A DNA stretch of 64,000 bases from positions 1-64,000 of the forward strand of contig SBHC01000048.1 of NCBI GenBank assembly GCA_006226375.1, in the 5' to 3' direction. This document shows positions 25,477-34,372 of this stretch, one piece after another. The notes under the pieces are model-generated. The model worked only from the letters and a program-made list of their open reading frames with translations, was not told the DNA's origin and did no database searches. The position numbers and the translations under genes were made by a program. Within the stretch, counting starts at the first letter, position 1, and each line of letters opens with the position of its first letter. This DNA comes from Deltaproteobacteria bacterium (lineage in GTDB: Bacteria > Myxococcota_C > UBA6777).

Positions 25477-26490
25477 TCAGGGGATGCCACGGAAGACGGT
25501 CCATTCCAACAACAAAAGCAGACCCAGCAAGCCCAAGGCAGGCCAGAGCAACCACGCAAACAGATCTTGGTACACCGCGACATACCGAGGTCGCTTGGTG
25601 CGTGCAGGGAACATGCTTTTGAGCATGGCCTGGAAACGAGCTTGGAGTGTGGCGTCTTTTGTAATGCGGTGGGCTCTCCCACGACTGATCTGAGCGACCT
25701 GTTGCAACGCTTTCCAGGGCGTGGTTGCCAGGGGAAGAGGTTGCCCAGGCTGCCACGAAGAAGGCACGGCCGGAGCGCTTTTGCGTCGGTCCTCTGCGGT
25801 GATGCGGCCCATCAATAACGCGTGAATCGGGATGTTCATCTGACGAGAACGAAGCGCGGCGCGGATCGGATGGATCCGACCTGCGTTGGTCTCGCCGTCT
25901 GTGATCAGCAAGATGGCACGTCGTCGCTGAGGTTGGAAGCGCAAACGAGCCAGGGCCGTTGCGAGCGCATCGCCCATCGCGGTTTTGTTGCCGATCTGAC
26001 CGGCGCGGACTTCTCGAAGCATCTCCTGCAGCATGAGATGGTCTGTTGTCAGCGGGCACAACGTATAGGCCTTGCTTGCAAAGATGACGAGACCAAAGCG
26101 GTCGTTGCGTTGTCTTTTGGTTTTGAGAATCGTTTGCAACAAGCGTTGGGCTGCGACAATCCGTGAAGGTTGGAGGTCTCGGGCCAGCATACTCTCCGAT
26201 AGATCGAGCACAAACACAACATCAGCGCCCTTGTCCCAAACAGGCCAACGATCGAGCACTCGTTGGGGTCCTGGCAAGGCCAACGCAACCAACAATCCCA
26301 CCAGGAGGTAGCCGTATCGGTACCTCTGGGCAAGCCAACTTCGGAAGTTTTGTTGGGTGTGGAGGGTTTGGAGGGTGGAAAAAGGCAAGCGTTTTTGATG
26401 TGCCAAAGCATGCCGTTGCCAGAAGTATCCCAAAGGAACCCCAAACAGTACCAACAACAGCCATGGATTTTGCCAGTGAATCATCAACAT
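25477..26490 (-). CDS. Bat-type VWA domain membrane protein (BatA-like)
   Basis: A 337-residue protein; starts at 26490 or 26484 are both plausible (GGAAG upstream). The N-terminus has IHWQNPWLLLVLFGVPLGYFW and a second helix near 55 (YLLVGLLVALALPGP). The VWA domain carries MIDAS DLSESMLARDL, then GLVIFASKAYTLCPLTTD, TALARL and LLITDGETNAG. A C-terminal helix is present (LLWPALGLLGLLLLLEW). It is probably co-transcribed with the Bat gene downstream. The start is divergent from the DUF4091-like lipoprotein at 26634. Confidence 0.8.
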   Translation of the reverse strand: MLMIHWQNPWLLLVLFGVPLGYFWQRHALAHQKRLPFSTLQTLHTQQNFRSWLAQRYRYGYLLVGLLVALALPGPQRVLDRWPVWDKGADVVFVLDLSESMLARDLQPSRIVAAQRLLQTILKTKRQRNDRFGLVIFASKAYTLCPLTTDHLMLQEMLREVRAGQIGNKTAMGDALATALARLRFQPQRRRAILLITDGETNAGRIHPIRAALRSRQMNIPIHALLMGRITAEDRRKSAPAVPSSWQPGQPLPLATTPWKALQQVAQISRGRAHRITKDATLQARFQAMLKSMFPARTKRPRYVAVYQDLFAWLLWPALGLLGLLLLLEWTVFRGIP

Positions 26491-26633
26491 CAAGCGACCG
26501 CTTCCGACCTGAAGATCGGAGTCTCCTTTTGTCTGCACCTACCTGCTCTCAAGCGTCCTTGGCAATATTGCAAAACTCCACTCTCTATGCAACACTCCGC
26601 CCCATGTTGTTGGATGGAGCGAGTGAAAGGGAG

Positions 26634-29600
26634 ATGAACGTGCGCCGACATGGATTTCGTGCAGGCGGGTGGACGTGGGTAGGTCTTTGGGCCGCTCTGT
26701 TCCTGCTTTTGGGTTGCAAGCCAGAGAAAAAGTCGTTGGAAGAGTTGGAGCCTCTGCGGCTTGTCCCTCTCTCTCAACGTCCGGCCCCTTCTCGGCGTTT
26801 GCCTTCTTTGCCTTCGTCTCCAGAAGCCCGAGGTGCGTCGTCTCAGACGCCCACGTACCGGGCCAAACCTGTCCCTGGGCAGAAGATGTTCGACTACGGA
26901 ACAGGCTTGCAAGGTTGGAAAGGGTACGGAACCTGCGAGGGGAAACGCGAATCGCGCATCGGTCATCACGGGAAGGGCTCGCTGTGGTTGTCGTGCTTTG
27001 ACAACCGGCAAAGCTACACCTTTTATCGGACCTTGCAGAATCTGAAGCCGGGTCAATACAAGGTCACGTCCTGGCTTCGAGGTTTGGATGTTAAGAAGGG
27101 ACAGTGGGACGTCTCCGTTTGGGTGTTTGCCGACGGCGGCGAAGGTATCCGCTCTCCCATCAAGAATCTAAAAGGCACCTTTGCGTGGAGTCGGTTGACA
27201 TACACCATCAAGGTGAAGGGCAACTCGCTTACCCTCTGGTTCCGGCTTAAGTCGCAAGGGCAGCTGTGGGTCGACGATGTGGTGGTCGCGCCTTACTCTG
27301 GGGCTGCTATCTCTGGAAAGCTCGAACGATCACCCAACAAGCTACCGGAAGCCGGCGGGCGTGGGGTCGGCAAGCGATGCAAGCGTTGTTATCGTTGGTG
27401 GCCACCTCAGCATCGGCACTGTCCTGTGTGTGGAGGAGCGACTCATGAGCCCGATCCTCACACGATGTTTGCGCCTCGCCAACGTCAAGCTACTAAACAG
27501 AGCAAGTCTCCTTCCCGTCCCAAGGTTCGGGTGCTTTTGGACTTTGAAGCAGCAGAACAATCCCGCGAAGAGCGTCACCATCCGTTTCGTAATTACCGCT
27601 CGAAGGCGACATCCGGTCGTCGTGCGGCTGTTATGGTGTACGGTCGGTACAACAACATGACGCTGTCAGATCGGGGGTTTTCCAACTGGTCGGGGTATCG
27701 TTACATCGCGATGGATGTGTTCAACCCCATGCAAAAACACGTCGCCTTTCATCTGTGCTTAAATGACAAGCCGATCAACAGCTATTGGAACCAGCTCAAT
27801 CACATCGTACGCTTGGCCCCTGGCTGGAATCGGCTGCGCTTTTCTCTTCGGCGTTATGTGGGAGAGCGTGGCTCGGTTCGCATCCGACGACGGATCAACC
27901 TCTCTCACATCCGACGGTTTTGGTTTGCGGTCGGGGCGGAAAAACCAGAACGGCGTGACCCTGCTTTCCTGGTGGATCACATTCGTTTGGAGCAGGGAGA
28001 GCCTCCTCCCAAGGTCTTTGCGGGTCTGTATCGGTTCGACTTTGTCACCCAGCGGGATCGCACCCAGCCTGGCTTCGTCGGCATAACAACGCAACATCAG
28101 TACAAGCCGTCTGTTGGCTTCGGTTTCCAGAAGACGAAGGTCTGGCGACGGATTGATTCCAAGTACGCTGACACCCTGTTGCGCGACGCGATTCTGACGC
28201 CGGAAGGGTCCTTTCGTGTGGATGTTCCCAACGGAACCTACGATGTCTGGTTGTTCGCTCGGCATTTGGGAATGTGGTACGAGCACTTCTGGAAACGCCG
28301 AAAGATCTGGATCAATGGACGCTTGTGGCACAACACACACCGCCACCATGCGCGTCATTACTTGAAGGACTTTCTCCGCCTCCAGGACATCGTCCCCACG
28401 CCCAAGGACGAAGCCTACGACCTCTACCTACGAAAGCTGCTGGCTCCCTTCCGAACCAAAGTGACTGTGACCAACGGCGCTTTGGTGATTCGCTGGAAAG
28501 GGGATGGCCCTGCGATTGCCCTCAACGCTTTGTTGTTCTACCCCCGCTCCAAGCGCAAACAAGGGCTGGCGTTTGTCCGTCAGCTTCGACGTCAACAGCG
28601 CAACGAATTTCGCCAGATCTCACGAAAGCTTGCTCCTTTGGCAAAGGTCGAACGGGGAGCGATTAAGCGGGCGGATCGGCGTCGTGGCTTTTATGCTCCG
28701 TTGATCGAGCCTTCGTCGTACGTTCGTTACAATTGGGTGTTGCGCAGCCGGGGTCGAAAGATTGCTTTGCAGGGGGGCTGGGGACAGCGCCCGATGCAGG
28801 CGTTGATGGTTCGTAACTTCCAGAACAAGGCGCGCTTGCAAATCAAAGTCTCGTCACTTCGCTCACGTCGGGGCTTTGTGATTCCTGCCAGCGCTGTGTT
28901 GCTTCGCTACGGCGTGGAGCAGTTTGTGGGGCATGAGATTAACCACGAAACCTACGAGTTGGCTCCCCGGTTCCTGCGGGACTTCCCGGAGAAAGGGCTC
29001 TTGCTACATCCCAATCATAGCTTGTTGGTGTGGATGCACATTCCGTTGCAGAAGTCGTCCATGAAGGCCGGGGCCTACCGGGGGACCCTTCAGGTGAAGA
29101 TGCACGGCAAGGCCATTCGGTACCCCATTCGTTTGAAGGTCCACCCTTTTTCGTTGCCCAAAGTGGATATCCCTGTGGGCTATTTTGGCTTGGACCCTGT
29201 CTCGTTTGAGTACTTCGAGGGCGAGGGCGTACGGGAAGTTAAACGCAAGTGGCGCAAGAAGGTCTTGGAGCATCTGAGCGAACGTGGCTTCTCAACCTGG
29301 ACCTCTCTACCCTCTACCCAGATCCGCAACCAGGGCGGACGGATCAAGGCCAACACAGACGAAGTCTCCTGGCTGCTTAAGTTGGCAAGTCGGCTGGGCT
29401 TTCAGCAACCTATCTTCACATACGGCGGAGGCTTCATCGACAATCTTCTTCAGATCGACAACAACGAATACATCTTGGACCTCCCACAGAAGAAGTATCG
29501 GGAACAATCGGCCCGGATCCTGCAGAGGTTCTTCAAAAAACACTCCATTCCAATCGTGTACAACTTCAGCGACGAAGCCACTGGGTACAGCCAGAAAGTC

Positions 29601-30239
29601 GAGCGTGATAAAAAACGCGCCGAGCGGCTCAAGCGATGGTATCCGTTTTTGCGAAGAGGTGGTTTCTCTCACAGCTTAAAGCCGGGCCACAAGGGCGAAG
29701 AACTCAATCTGTCCATGACGGATATTTCGCTCTCTTCGGTCAAAAAGTACCATGCCCAAACCTTGCAAGAGCGTGGCTTGCGTTGGGGCTTTTACAACGC
29801 GGCGATTGGTCCGTTCGAGGTGGGGCGAGCAACCTTTGGAGAGGGGCTCTTCTCCGCCCGATGGCACGGGGCTTCGCATCGCTTGGCCTGGCACCTCTCC
29901 TTGACCCAGAACTATCCCTACTACGACCTTGACGGCCGTGAATCTGACGCGATGATGCTGTTCCCCCGAATGGACGGCTCGTTGGAGGTCGCTCTCAAGA
30001 TGGAGTGGGCAACACAAGGCTTGGAAGATTACCGTCTGCTGCTTCTGCTGGAGAAGCTTGCGAAAAAAGCGGGACGCCGCGGACGAAGCGCTCGCACCTG
30101 GCTGGCTCGTAACTACCGGGAAGTTAACTTCTTTGGCTCCCCCAACTATCTGCAGCTGGCGGAGCAACGTCGAACAGACGCGAAGTCTCGACGGTTTCGG
30201 GCCAATGTTTATCGTCGGATCTTACGCTTGTTACGGTAG
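26634..30239 (+). CDS. Large lipoprotein: CBM-like domains, zinc-ribbon-like insert, DUF4091-type glycosidase-like C-terminus
   Basis: A 1201-residue protein from ATG 26634; the frame is open upstream but overlaps the Bat gene antisense. Lipobox VGLWAALFLLLGC. Domains in order: a jelly-roll, carbohydrate-binding-like module (about 75-230, GQYKVTSWLRGLDVKKGQWD); a four-Cys knuckle CKRC..CPVC near 245-265; a second beta module (about 290-430, including LAPGWNRLRFSLRRY); a malectin-like part (about 450-600, FRVDVPNGTYDVWLFARH); then a long region ending in a TIM-barrel-like DUF4091 signature (MEWATQGLEDYRLLLLLEKL). DUF4091 proteins are predicted glycoside hydrolases. It is a likely surface polysaccharide-binding or degrading protein; the catalytic acids are unassigned. 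Confidence 0.7.
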   Translation: MNVRRHGFRAGGWTWVGLWAALFLLLGCKPEKKSLEELEPLRLVPLSQRPAPSRRLPSLPSSPEARGASSQTPTYRAKPVPGQKMFDYGTGLQGWKGYGTCEGKRESRIGHHGKGSLWLSCFDNRQSYTFYRTLQNLKPGQYKVTSWLRGLDVKKGQWDVSVWVFADGGEGIRSPIKNLKGTFAWSRLTYTIKVKGNSLTLWFRLKSQGQLWVDDVVVAPYSGAAISGKLERSPNKLPEAGGRGVGKRCKRCYRWWPPQHRHCPVCGGATHEPDPHTMFAPRQRQATKQSKSPSRPKVRVLLDFEAAEQSREERHHPFRNYRSKATSGRRAAVMVYGRYNNMTLSDRGFSNWSGYRYIAMDVFNPMQKHVAFHLCLNDKPINSYWNQLNHIVRLAPGWNRLRFSLRRYVGERGSVRIRRRINLSHIRRFWFAVGAEKPERRDPAFLVDHIRLEQGEPPPKVFAGLYRFDFVTQRDRTQPGFVGITTQHQYKPSVGFGFQKTKVWRRIDSKYADTLLRDAILTPEGSFRVDVPNGTYDVWLFARHLGMWYEHFWKRRKIWINGRLWHNTHRHHARHYLKDFLRLQDIVPTPKDEAYDLYLRKLLAPFRTKVTVTNGALVIRWKGDGPAIALNALLFYPRSKRKQGLAFVRQLRRQQRNEFRQISRKLAPLAKVERGAIKRADRRRGFYAPLIEPSSYVRYNWVLRSRGRKIALQGGWGQRPMQALMVRNFQNKARLQIKVSSLRSRRGFVIPASAVLLRYGVEQFVGHEINHETYELAPRFLRDFPEKGLLLHPNHSLLVWMHIPLQKSSMKAGAYRGTLQVKMHGKAIRYPIRLKVHPFSLPKVDIPVGYFGLDPVSFEYFEGEGVREVKRKWRKKVLEHLSERGFSTWTSLPSTQIRNQGGRIKANTDEVSWLLKLASRLGFQQPIFTYGGGFIDNLLQIDNNEYILDLPQKKYREQSARILQRFFKKHSIPIVYNFSDEATGYSQKVERDKKRAERLKRWYPFLRRGGFSHSLKPGHKGEELNLSMTDISLSSVKKYHAQTLQERGLRWGFYNAAIGPFEVGRATFGEGLFSARWHGASHRLAWHLSLTQNYPYYDLDGRESDAMMLFPRMDGSLEVALKMEWATQGLEDYRLLLLLEKLAKKAGRRGRSARTWLARNYREVNFFGSPNYLQLAEQRRTDAKSRRFRANVYRRILRLLR

Positions 30240-30338
30240 AGTAGGCTCAATTCAATGCAAAGAGGTCACTGCTTCTGTTCTGTTGTCGAAAGTGGGACGA
30301 TGGAAAGCCGTTGCCTCTGGAAGTGTGAATAACTCGGC

Positions 30339-30815
30339 TCAGGATGAGTAAGATTGAATGAGGTCAAGGTAGCGTTTTTCCATGTTGTAGTGGCGTATCC
30401 GAGAAAGAGTTGTTGTTTCTGCCCACTCAAGAAAGCGAGAACGCAATTCTCCCCAAGCTTCGTGCATAGGGCAGGGGTTCTCGCCACTGCATTTCTCCCA
30501 ACCAAAGCCACATCGGTAGATGCTTTCTTCGGGGGAGTCAACAGCTGATAGTATCCTCAAGACGGTGATCTCTTCCATAGGACAAGCCAGTTGAAATCCT
30601 CCGTGGTGGCCTCGGTGGGAACGTACGAGTCCTGCGTTGACAAGCTGACGCATGATCTTCGAGACGTAAGAGACTGGTATGTGTGTTTCTTCTGCCAAGT
30701 CTTTGGAGGGGACAAGAGTGCTGGCATCTTGAAGAGAGAGGTGAACCATCGCTCGGAATGCATACAAGGCTGTTTGTGAAAAAAATGTGGGTGGTCTTTT
30801 TCCTTGCTGACTCAT
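30339..30815 (-). CDS. Rrf2-family Fe-S transcription regulator (NsrR-like), paralogue 1
   Basis: Start at ATG 30815 (158 aa) or 30821; frames extend to 30872 but lack ribosome sites. A winged-helix domain is shown by TALYAFRAMVHLSLQ, ISVSYVSKIMRQL-like helix spacing and RSHRGHHGGFQLA. Three Cys in a C-x6-C-x5-C arrangement (CGFGWEKCSGENPCPMH) match the cluster site of Rrf2 regulators such as NsrR and IscR. NsrR senses NO with a [4Fe-4S] cluster and represses NO-detoxification and nor genes. Its place at the end of the nor run suggests the same role. A dyad in its promoter region (30950-30976) could be an autoregulatory site. Confidence 0.85.
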   Translation of the reverse strand: MSQQGKRPPTFFSQTALYAFRAMVHLSLQDASTLVPSKDLAEETHIPVSYVSKIMRQLVNAGLVRSHRGHHGGFQLACPMEEITVLRILSAVDSPEESIYRCGFGWEKCSGENPCPMHEAWGELRSRFLEWAETTTLSRIRHYNMEKRYLDLIQSYSS

Positions 30816-30949
30816 GTCCATTTCTTCTTCAAGAGTGGGAGAAGGAAACATGATGTTGGTTGAGAATAGCAACGCACCAACATCGGGATCGCGGAGTCCA
30901 CTCGAAAGCTTCCTTCGAGCAGGCCTTTGTTAGGTTACCTATACCACAT

Positions 30950-30976
30950 GATATACCTCTCTTGAAAAGATATATC
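30950..30976. promoter_or_regulatory. AT-rich dyad upstream of the Rrf2 gene
   Basis: GATATA (30950-30955) and TATATC (30971-30976) are inverted. Inside them TCTCTT and AAAAGA form a near-dyad. It lies about 135 nt upstream of the Rrf2 start, between it and the CopD-like gene. A hairpin-like CTCGAA/TTCGAG pair is at 30901-30919. It is a candidate Rrf2/NsrR-type operator, unproven. Confidence 0.35.
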
Positions 30977-31057
30977 GGACCTTGCTTTGTATTCTATCTG
31001 TCAAGAACGAGGAGCGTTTCTTTTGCGCGTTGGAAACGTTGTTGTGATGAACAGAGC

Positions 31058-31504
31058 CTAAAAGACCCCTCCCGTACGAAAACCGACGCCAACCACAAAA
31101 AAGAGAACCGACAACACTGTAACACCAATGATATGTAAGGCAAGAAGGCCGAAGTGAGTATCTCCTTCTTTGGGAATGAGATACAATCGTGCGTGAATCG
31201 CCAACCCCAGTGTGAGAAAGAGCAATGTTAGCTTGATGAAAATATGGGTCGTGAGATAACTGTCAAACGAGATCCAACGACTGGGTTGTGGCACAAATCG
31301 ATAAGCCAGCCACAGTCCCGTGCACACTTGGAGAAGAAGAGCGGGCAATCCGATTCCTTCGTATCGGCTTTCAAATTGGTGGACAAGGCTGAGGTCTTTG
31401 GTCTTCCAGGCAACAGGTAGCACCCGCAGACACAGCACCAAATGCCCTCCAGTCCAAATAGCAGCCCCTAGAAGATGTGCGATTAACACCCATTGGTAAA
31501 GCAT
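31058..31504 (-). CDS. CopD-like four-helix membrane protein of the nor cluster
   Basis: A 148-residue protein from ATG 31504 (GAGAGG upstream). Four membrane helices carry conserved His: LIAHLLGAAIWTGGHLVLC, LLLQVCTGLWLAY, THIFIKLTLLFLTLGLAIHARLYLI and LALHIIGVTVLSVLFFVV. The pattern resembles the CopD/DUF2269-type heme-binding family. Such genes occur next to nor operons, and it may handle copper or bind heme b. It is the last gene of the norCBQDEF run, 130 nt downstream of norF. Confidence 0.65.
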   Translation of the reverse strand: MLYQWVLIAHLLGAAIWTGGHLVLCLRVLPVAWKTKDLSLVHQFESRYEGIGLPALLLQVCTGLWLAYRFVPQPSRWISFDSYLTTHIFIKLTLLFLTLGLAIHARLYLIPKEGDTHFGLLALHIIGVTVLSVLFFVVGVGFRTGGVF

Positions 31505-31634
31505 ACATACCTCTCTTTTTTTGCTCAAAGCTCTTTTTATGTTTGTATCTCATGAGTCTTGCTTCGGTGTGGGGTTGCCCTGGGTTCTCTCCTTGCACCA
31601 TTGGGACGAGCTGCTCCCTCCAGGTGGGACTTCC

Positions 31635-31889
31635 TTATGTCAATAGTAGAATCCCTCCGATTGTGGTGAGCAAGAAGGACAAAATACCAACTTTCCAAAT
31701 GACATGAGCTGTCTCTAATTCCATGAAATAGTAAGCAACCACAAGGAACTTTAACCCATAAATGATCCACAAAGGAATGTTGATAAAGCTCTTATGTGGG
31801 AGAGTTGGTGTGGAACAATGAAACCCCAGGACGGTGAGAAGCAACAGAAATACCCAAACCTGAGACTCTTTTCGCTCTAAGAGATGCAT
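31635..31889 (-). CDS. norF: NorF-like / cytochrome oxidase subunit IV family protein
   Basis: An 84-residue protein with three short membrane helices (VWVFLLLLTVLGFHC, IPLWIIYGLKFLVVAYYFME, VGILSFLLTTIGGILLL). LKFLVVAYYFMELETAHVIW matches the prokaryotic COX4/NorF pattern with a Glu and His next to helix two. NorF assists activity or assembly of cytochrome-c-dependent NO reductase. It starts 9 nt after the norE-like gene (GATGAGG ribosome site), so they are one operon. Confidence 0.75.
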   Translation of the reverse strand: MHLLERKESQVWVFLLLLTVLGFHCSTPTLPHKSFINIPLWIIYGLKFLVVAYYFMELETAHVIWKVGILSFLLTTIGGILLLT

Positions 31890-31898
31890 CGTTTTGCC

Positions 31899-32477
31899 TC
31901 ATCGCAAATAAAGGATTGGAAAAAGTAGGATCCAGACGAGATCGCACATGTGCCAAAATGCGCTCCCCATTTTCAGCGTAAGTCCTTCAGGGCTGAGCGG
32001 CTGCGAACGTGATATTTTGTAAGTGAGATAGACCAAGATCAAAACGCCAAGCAGTACATGGGCCGCGTGAAAGACGGTGAGAAGCCAGTAAAAGTCCAAG
32101 AATGCATTCACACCTGTAGTGTGGCCCAGACTGAGTTTGTGACTGTATTCAATTCCTTTGACTCCCAGAAAAGCAACGCCAAGTGCGATTCCACAAGAGA
32201 GAAGCAAGGCCGATGATTTGTTGTTTTTCTCTTCGTACAGTCGGTTGCCCAAAGCCACGCAAGCGCCGCTCGTAATCAAAAGAAGCGTGTTGGTCAATCC
32301 AAGAGTCTGATCCAGATAGCTTTGGGTTTCAAGGAAGAGCTTGAGTTCTTGCTTGCGTACATAAAAGAAGGCAAGAAAGGCAACCCCAAAGACAACCAAC
32401 TCCATCAAAATGAGGAGCCAGATCATCAGTCCTCCCGGTGGGTTGAGTGGGTGTGCATTGCTGTTTTGCGTTGACAA
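31899..32477 (-). CDS. norE: NorE-like cytochrome c oxidase subunit III family protein
   Basis: A 192-residue protein. TTG 32477 is chosen because AAAGGAGAAG lies 8 nt upstream and the next in-frame Met is within helix one. Five helices are predicted: MIWLLILMELVVFGVAFLAFF, LTNTLLLITSGACVALGN, LLLSCGIALGVAFLGVKGIE, FYWLLTVFHAAHVLLGVLIL and HMCDLVWILLFPILYL. The Glu-x-x-H elements and FHxxHVxxG are the subunit III signature. NorE is an accessory subunit of cytochrome-c NO reductase systems. It lies between norD and norF. Confidence 0.8.
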   Translation of the reverse strand: MSTQNSNAHPLNPPGGLMIWLLILMELVVFGVAFLAFFYVRKQELKLFLETQSYLDQTLGLTNTLLLITSGACVALGNRLYEEKNNKSSALLLSCGIALGVAFLGVKGIEYSHKLSLGHTTGVNAFLDFYWLLTVFHAAHVLLGVLILVYLTYKISRSQPLSPEGLTLKMGSAFWHMCDLVWILLFPILYLR

Positions 32478-32542
32478 CGTTCTTCTCCTTTGCCCAGCTC
32501 CATGTTTGCGATGTTGCACCAACATTCATCCAAACGGGGGGG

Positions 32543-34294
32543 CTAAGACTGCTTTCCAAGCAAGCGTGTGTAAAAGTAAAGCATCGCATCGGGCAGGTCG
32601 CGAGGGTGGGGCAAGATGCGATAGTTGGAATGCCCTAGCATGCGGGGGAAGTAGTACTGTGCCTCTTGGGCGACTGCCATGGCGTACACATGGATTCCTC
32701 TTTGGTGTGCTTCGCGGATGGCCTGCCGGACGTCTGCAACTCCATGTTTGCCTTCGTAGCGGTCGTAGTCATTGGGTTTTCCATCAGAGAGCAGCAAGAC
32801 CCATCGATGTCGTGATGGGCTCTGCTGCATCTGAGCTGTTGCATGACGTAAGGCTGGTCCGATTCGGGTGTATCCGGAAGGTCGAAGTCCGCCTACTTTC
32901 GAGGCCCCTGTTGACCATGACTCACGAAATGACTTAAGAGTTGTGACCTGACATTGGTGTCTTGTGTGGGACGAAAAAGCATCGACCTGAAACCGCTCTC
33001 CCTCTTCGGATAACAATTGACCAAACAGGAGCATCGCTTGCTTTTCAACATCCAAAATCCGTTGGTTCTCGATATACGCGTCTGTGCTTAGACTGCAATC
33101 CAACAGCACAAGCACAGACAACTCTTTTCGCGCTTTTCGAGAAGACAAATAAACACGTTCACGAGGAGGAAACCCTGCTCGTCGTTCTGCAAAGTCATCG
33201 ACCAGCGCAGGTATATCCAGCAACTCTCCATCAAGTTGGCGCCGGCGCTTTTCTCGTTCATTGCGGAAGTTCTGTAGCTTTCGGCGCAGCATTCGAAGCG
33301 CTCCAGCGTGCTCCTCCAAGGTTCGCCCAACATATTCAAGGGAGATGTCGGACGCCTGTTTGGTGAACACTGTGCAATGCTCTTTGAGGTAGCGACGTCG
33401 ACGAGAGTCCCACTCTGGGTAAACAAAGGAGGGCTCTTCCTGTCTCTTCGACTCCACTTCCAAGAGTGTGCCGCTTCCCAAATAATCGGCTTGAAGAACA
33501 GAGTGGGTGGGTACGTCGCTTCGTACCACCTGACTCATCTTTAGCTCCTCAAGAGCCTCTGCGTGTTCTTCGAGCTCATCCGCTCCGTCCATTTCCCGCC
33601 ATTGCCCTGCAAACTCGTCCAGTGTTTCAACCTTTTCAAATTGGTGCAACAGCGTGCGTTGTTCTATCGCTTCCTGGTCGACAGCCAACATCTGAACTTC
33701 TTCACAGGGGGCGGCCTTTAACTCCGTGATGGGGTGAGCCTCTTCCTCTTCGTTCTCCTCGGGATGCTGGGGAGCATGGTGTATCTTTGTGTCTTCCAAT
33801 TCACCAGGCCCAATCGTTCGCCCAAGAAGCCAGCGCATCGGCTCGTTGTTTCCGTCTCCTTGGAGAGAGCGTGCTTCCTGCCAAAGCTCCCGAAACTGTG
33901 GGGCTCCTCCTGGCCACTTGCGAAGCATGGTTTTGAGCCAGAGCCGCTCCAACGTTGTCCGCTCCAAGCGCTCCAAAGAGTCCGCCGCTCGCAGCCAAAG
34001 ATGCTCCTGGGAGAGAAAGCAAATCCGGAAGAAATAGAACCAGCGGTTCAGTGCTTGGCTCGAAAACCAATGGCACTGGGCTGGTAAGAAAAATACCTGA
34101 TGGGCGCATCCTCCTTCGCGCTCAGCGCGATGTATTTGAATCGGTTCCCCAGTCAACGCTTGGGCGCACAAGATGAGAGCGCTGTGCAAGCTTTCAAGGG
34201 TAACTTCCTGTTCCCGGGGTTCTTGTCCTGTTGGCGCTGTCCAACGCTTCCACCAGGTATGTAGTTTTTTGAACAGAGCTTGATCCCACTCCAT
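32543..34294 (-). CDS. norD: NorD: VWA-domain nitric oxide reductase activation protein
   Basis: A 583-residue protein from ATG 34294 (GAGG upstream). The N-terminal and central parts are helical and acidic, with a long Glu-rich stretch near 180-260. The C-terminal VWA domain (about 385-583) has the MIDAS DCSLSTDAYI, SGYTRIGPALRHAT, and the NorD hallmark LLLSDGKPNDYDRYEGKHG. NorD works with the AAA+ ATPase NorQ to insert iron (FeB) or otherwise mature the NorBC complex from the cytosol. It is 78 nt downstream of norQ. Confidence 0.9.
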   Translation of the reverse strand: MEWDQALFKKLHTWWKRWTAPTGQEPREQEVTLESLHSALILCAQALTGEPIQIHRAEREGGCAHQVFFLPAQCHWFSSQALNRWFYFFRICFLSQEHLWLRAADSLERLERTTLERLWLKTMLRKWPGGAPQFRELWQEARSLQGDGNNEPMRWLLGRTIGPGELEDTKIHHAPQHPEENEEEEAHPITELKAAPCEEVQMLAVDQEAIEQRTLLHQFEKVETLDEFAGQWREMDGADELEEHAEALEELKMSQVVRSDVPTHSVLQADYLGSGTLLEVESKRQEEPSFVYPEWDSRRRRYLKEHCTVFTKQASDISLEYVGRTLEEHAGALRMLRRKLQNFRNEREKRRRQLDGELLDIPALVDDFAERRAGFPPRERVYLSSRKARKELSVLVLLDCSLSTDAYIENQRILDVEKQAMLLFGQLLSEEGERFQVDAFSSHTRHQCQVTTLKSFRESWSTGASKVGGLRPSGYTRIGPALRHATAQMQQSPSRHRWVLLLSDGKPNDYDRYEGKHGVADVRQAIREAHQRGIHVYAMAVAQEAQYYFPRMLGHSNYRILPHPRDLPDAMLYFYTRLLGKQS

Positions 34295-34372
34295 CCTGAA
34301 CCTCATTTCTAGCCAAAGACATCCTTTGGGTGAGAACCCAAACTGGCACGTCACAACAAGCGTTGTTTCTCT

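Noticed and set aside
26163-26633. Upstream extension of the DUF4091-like lipoprotein frame
   Set aside because: It would overlap the Bat-type gene on the other strand and bury the lipobox signal; ATG 26634 gives a normal lipoprotein signal.
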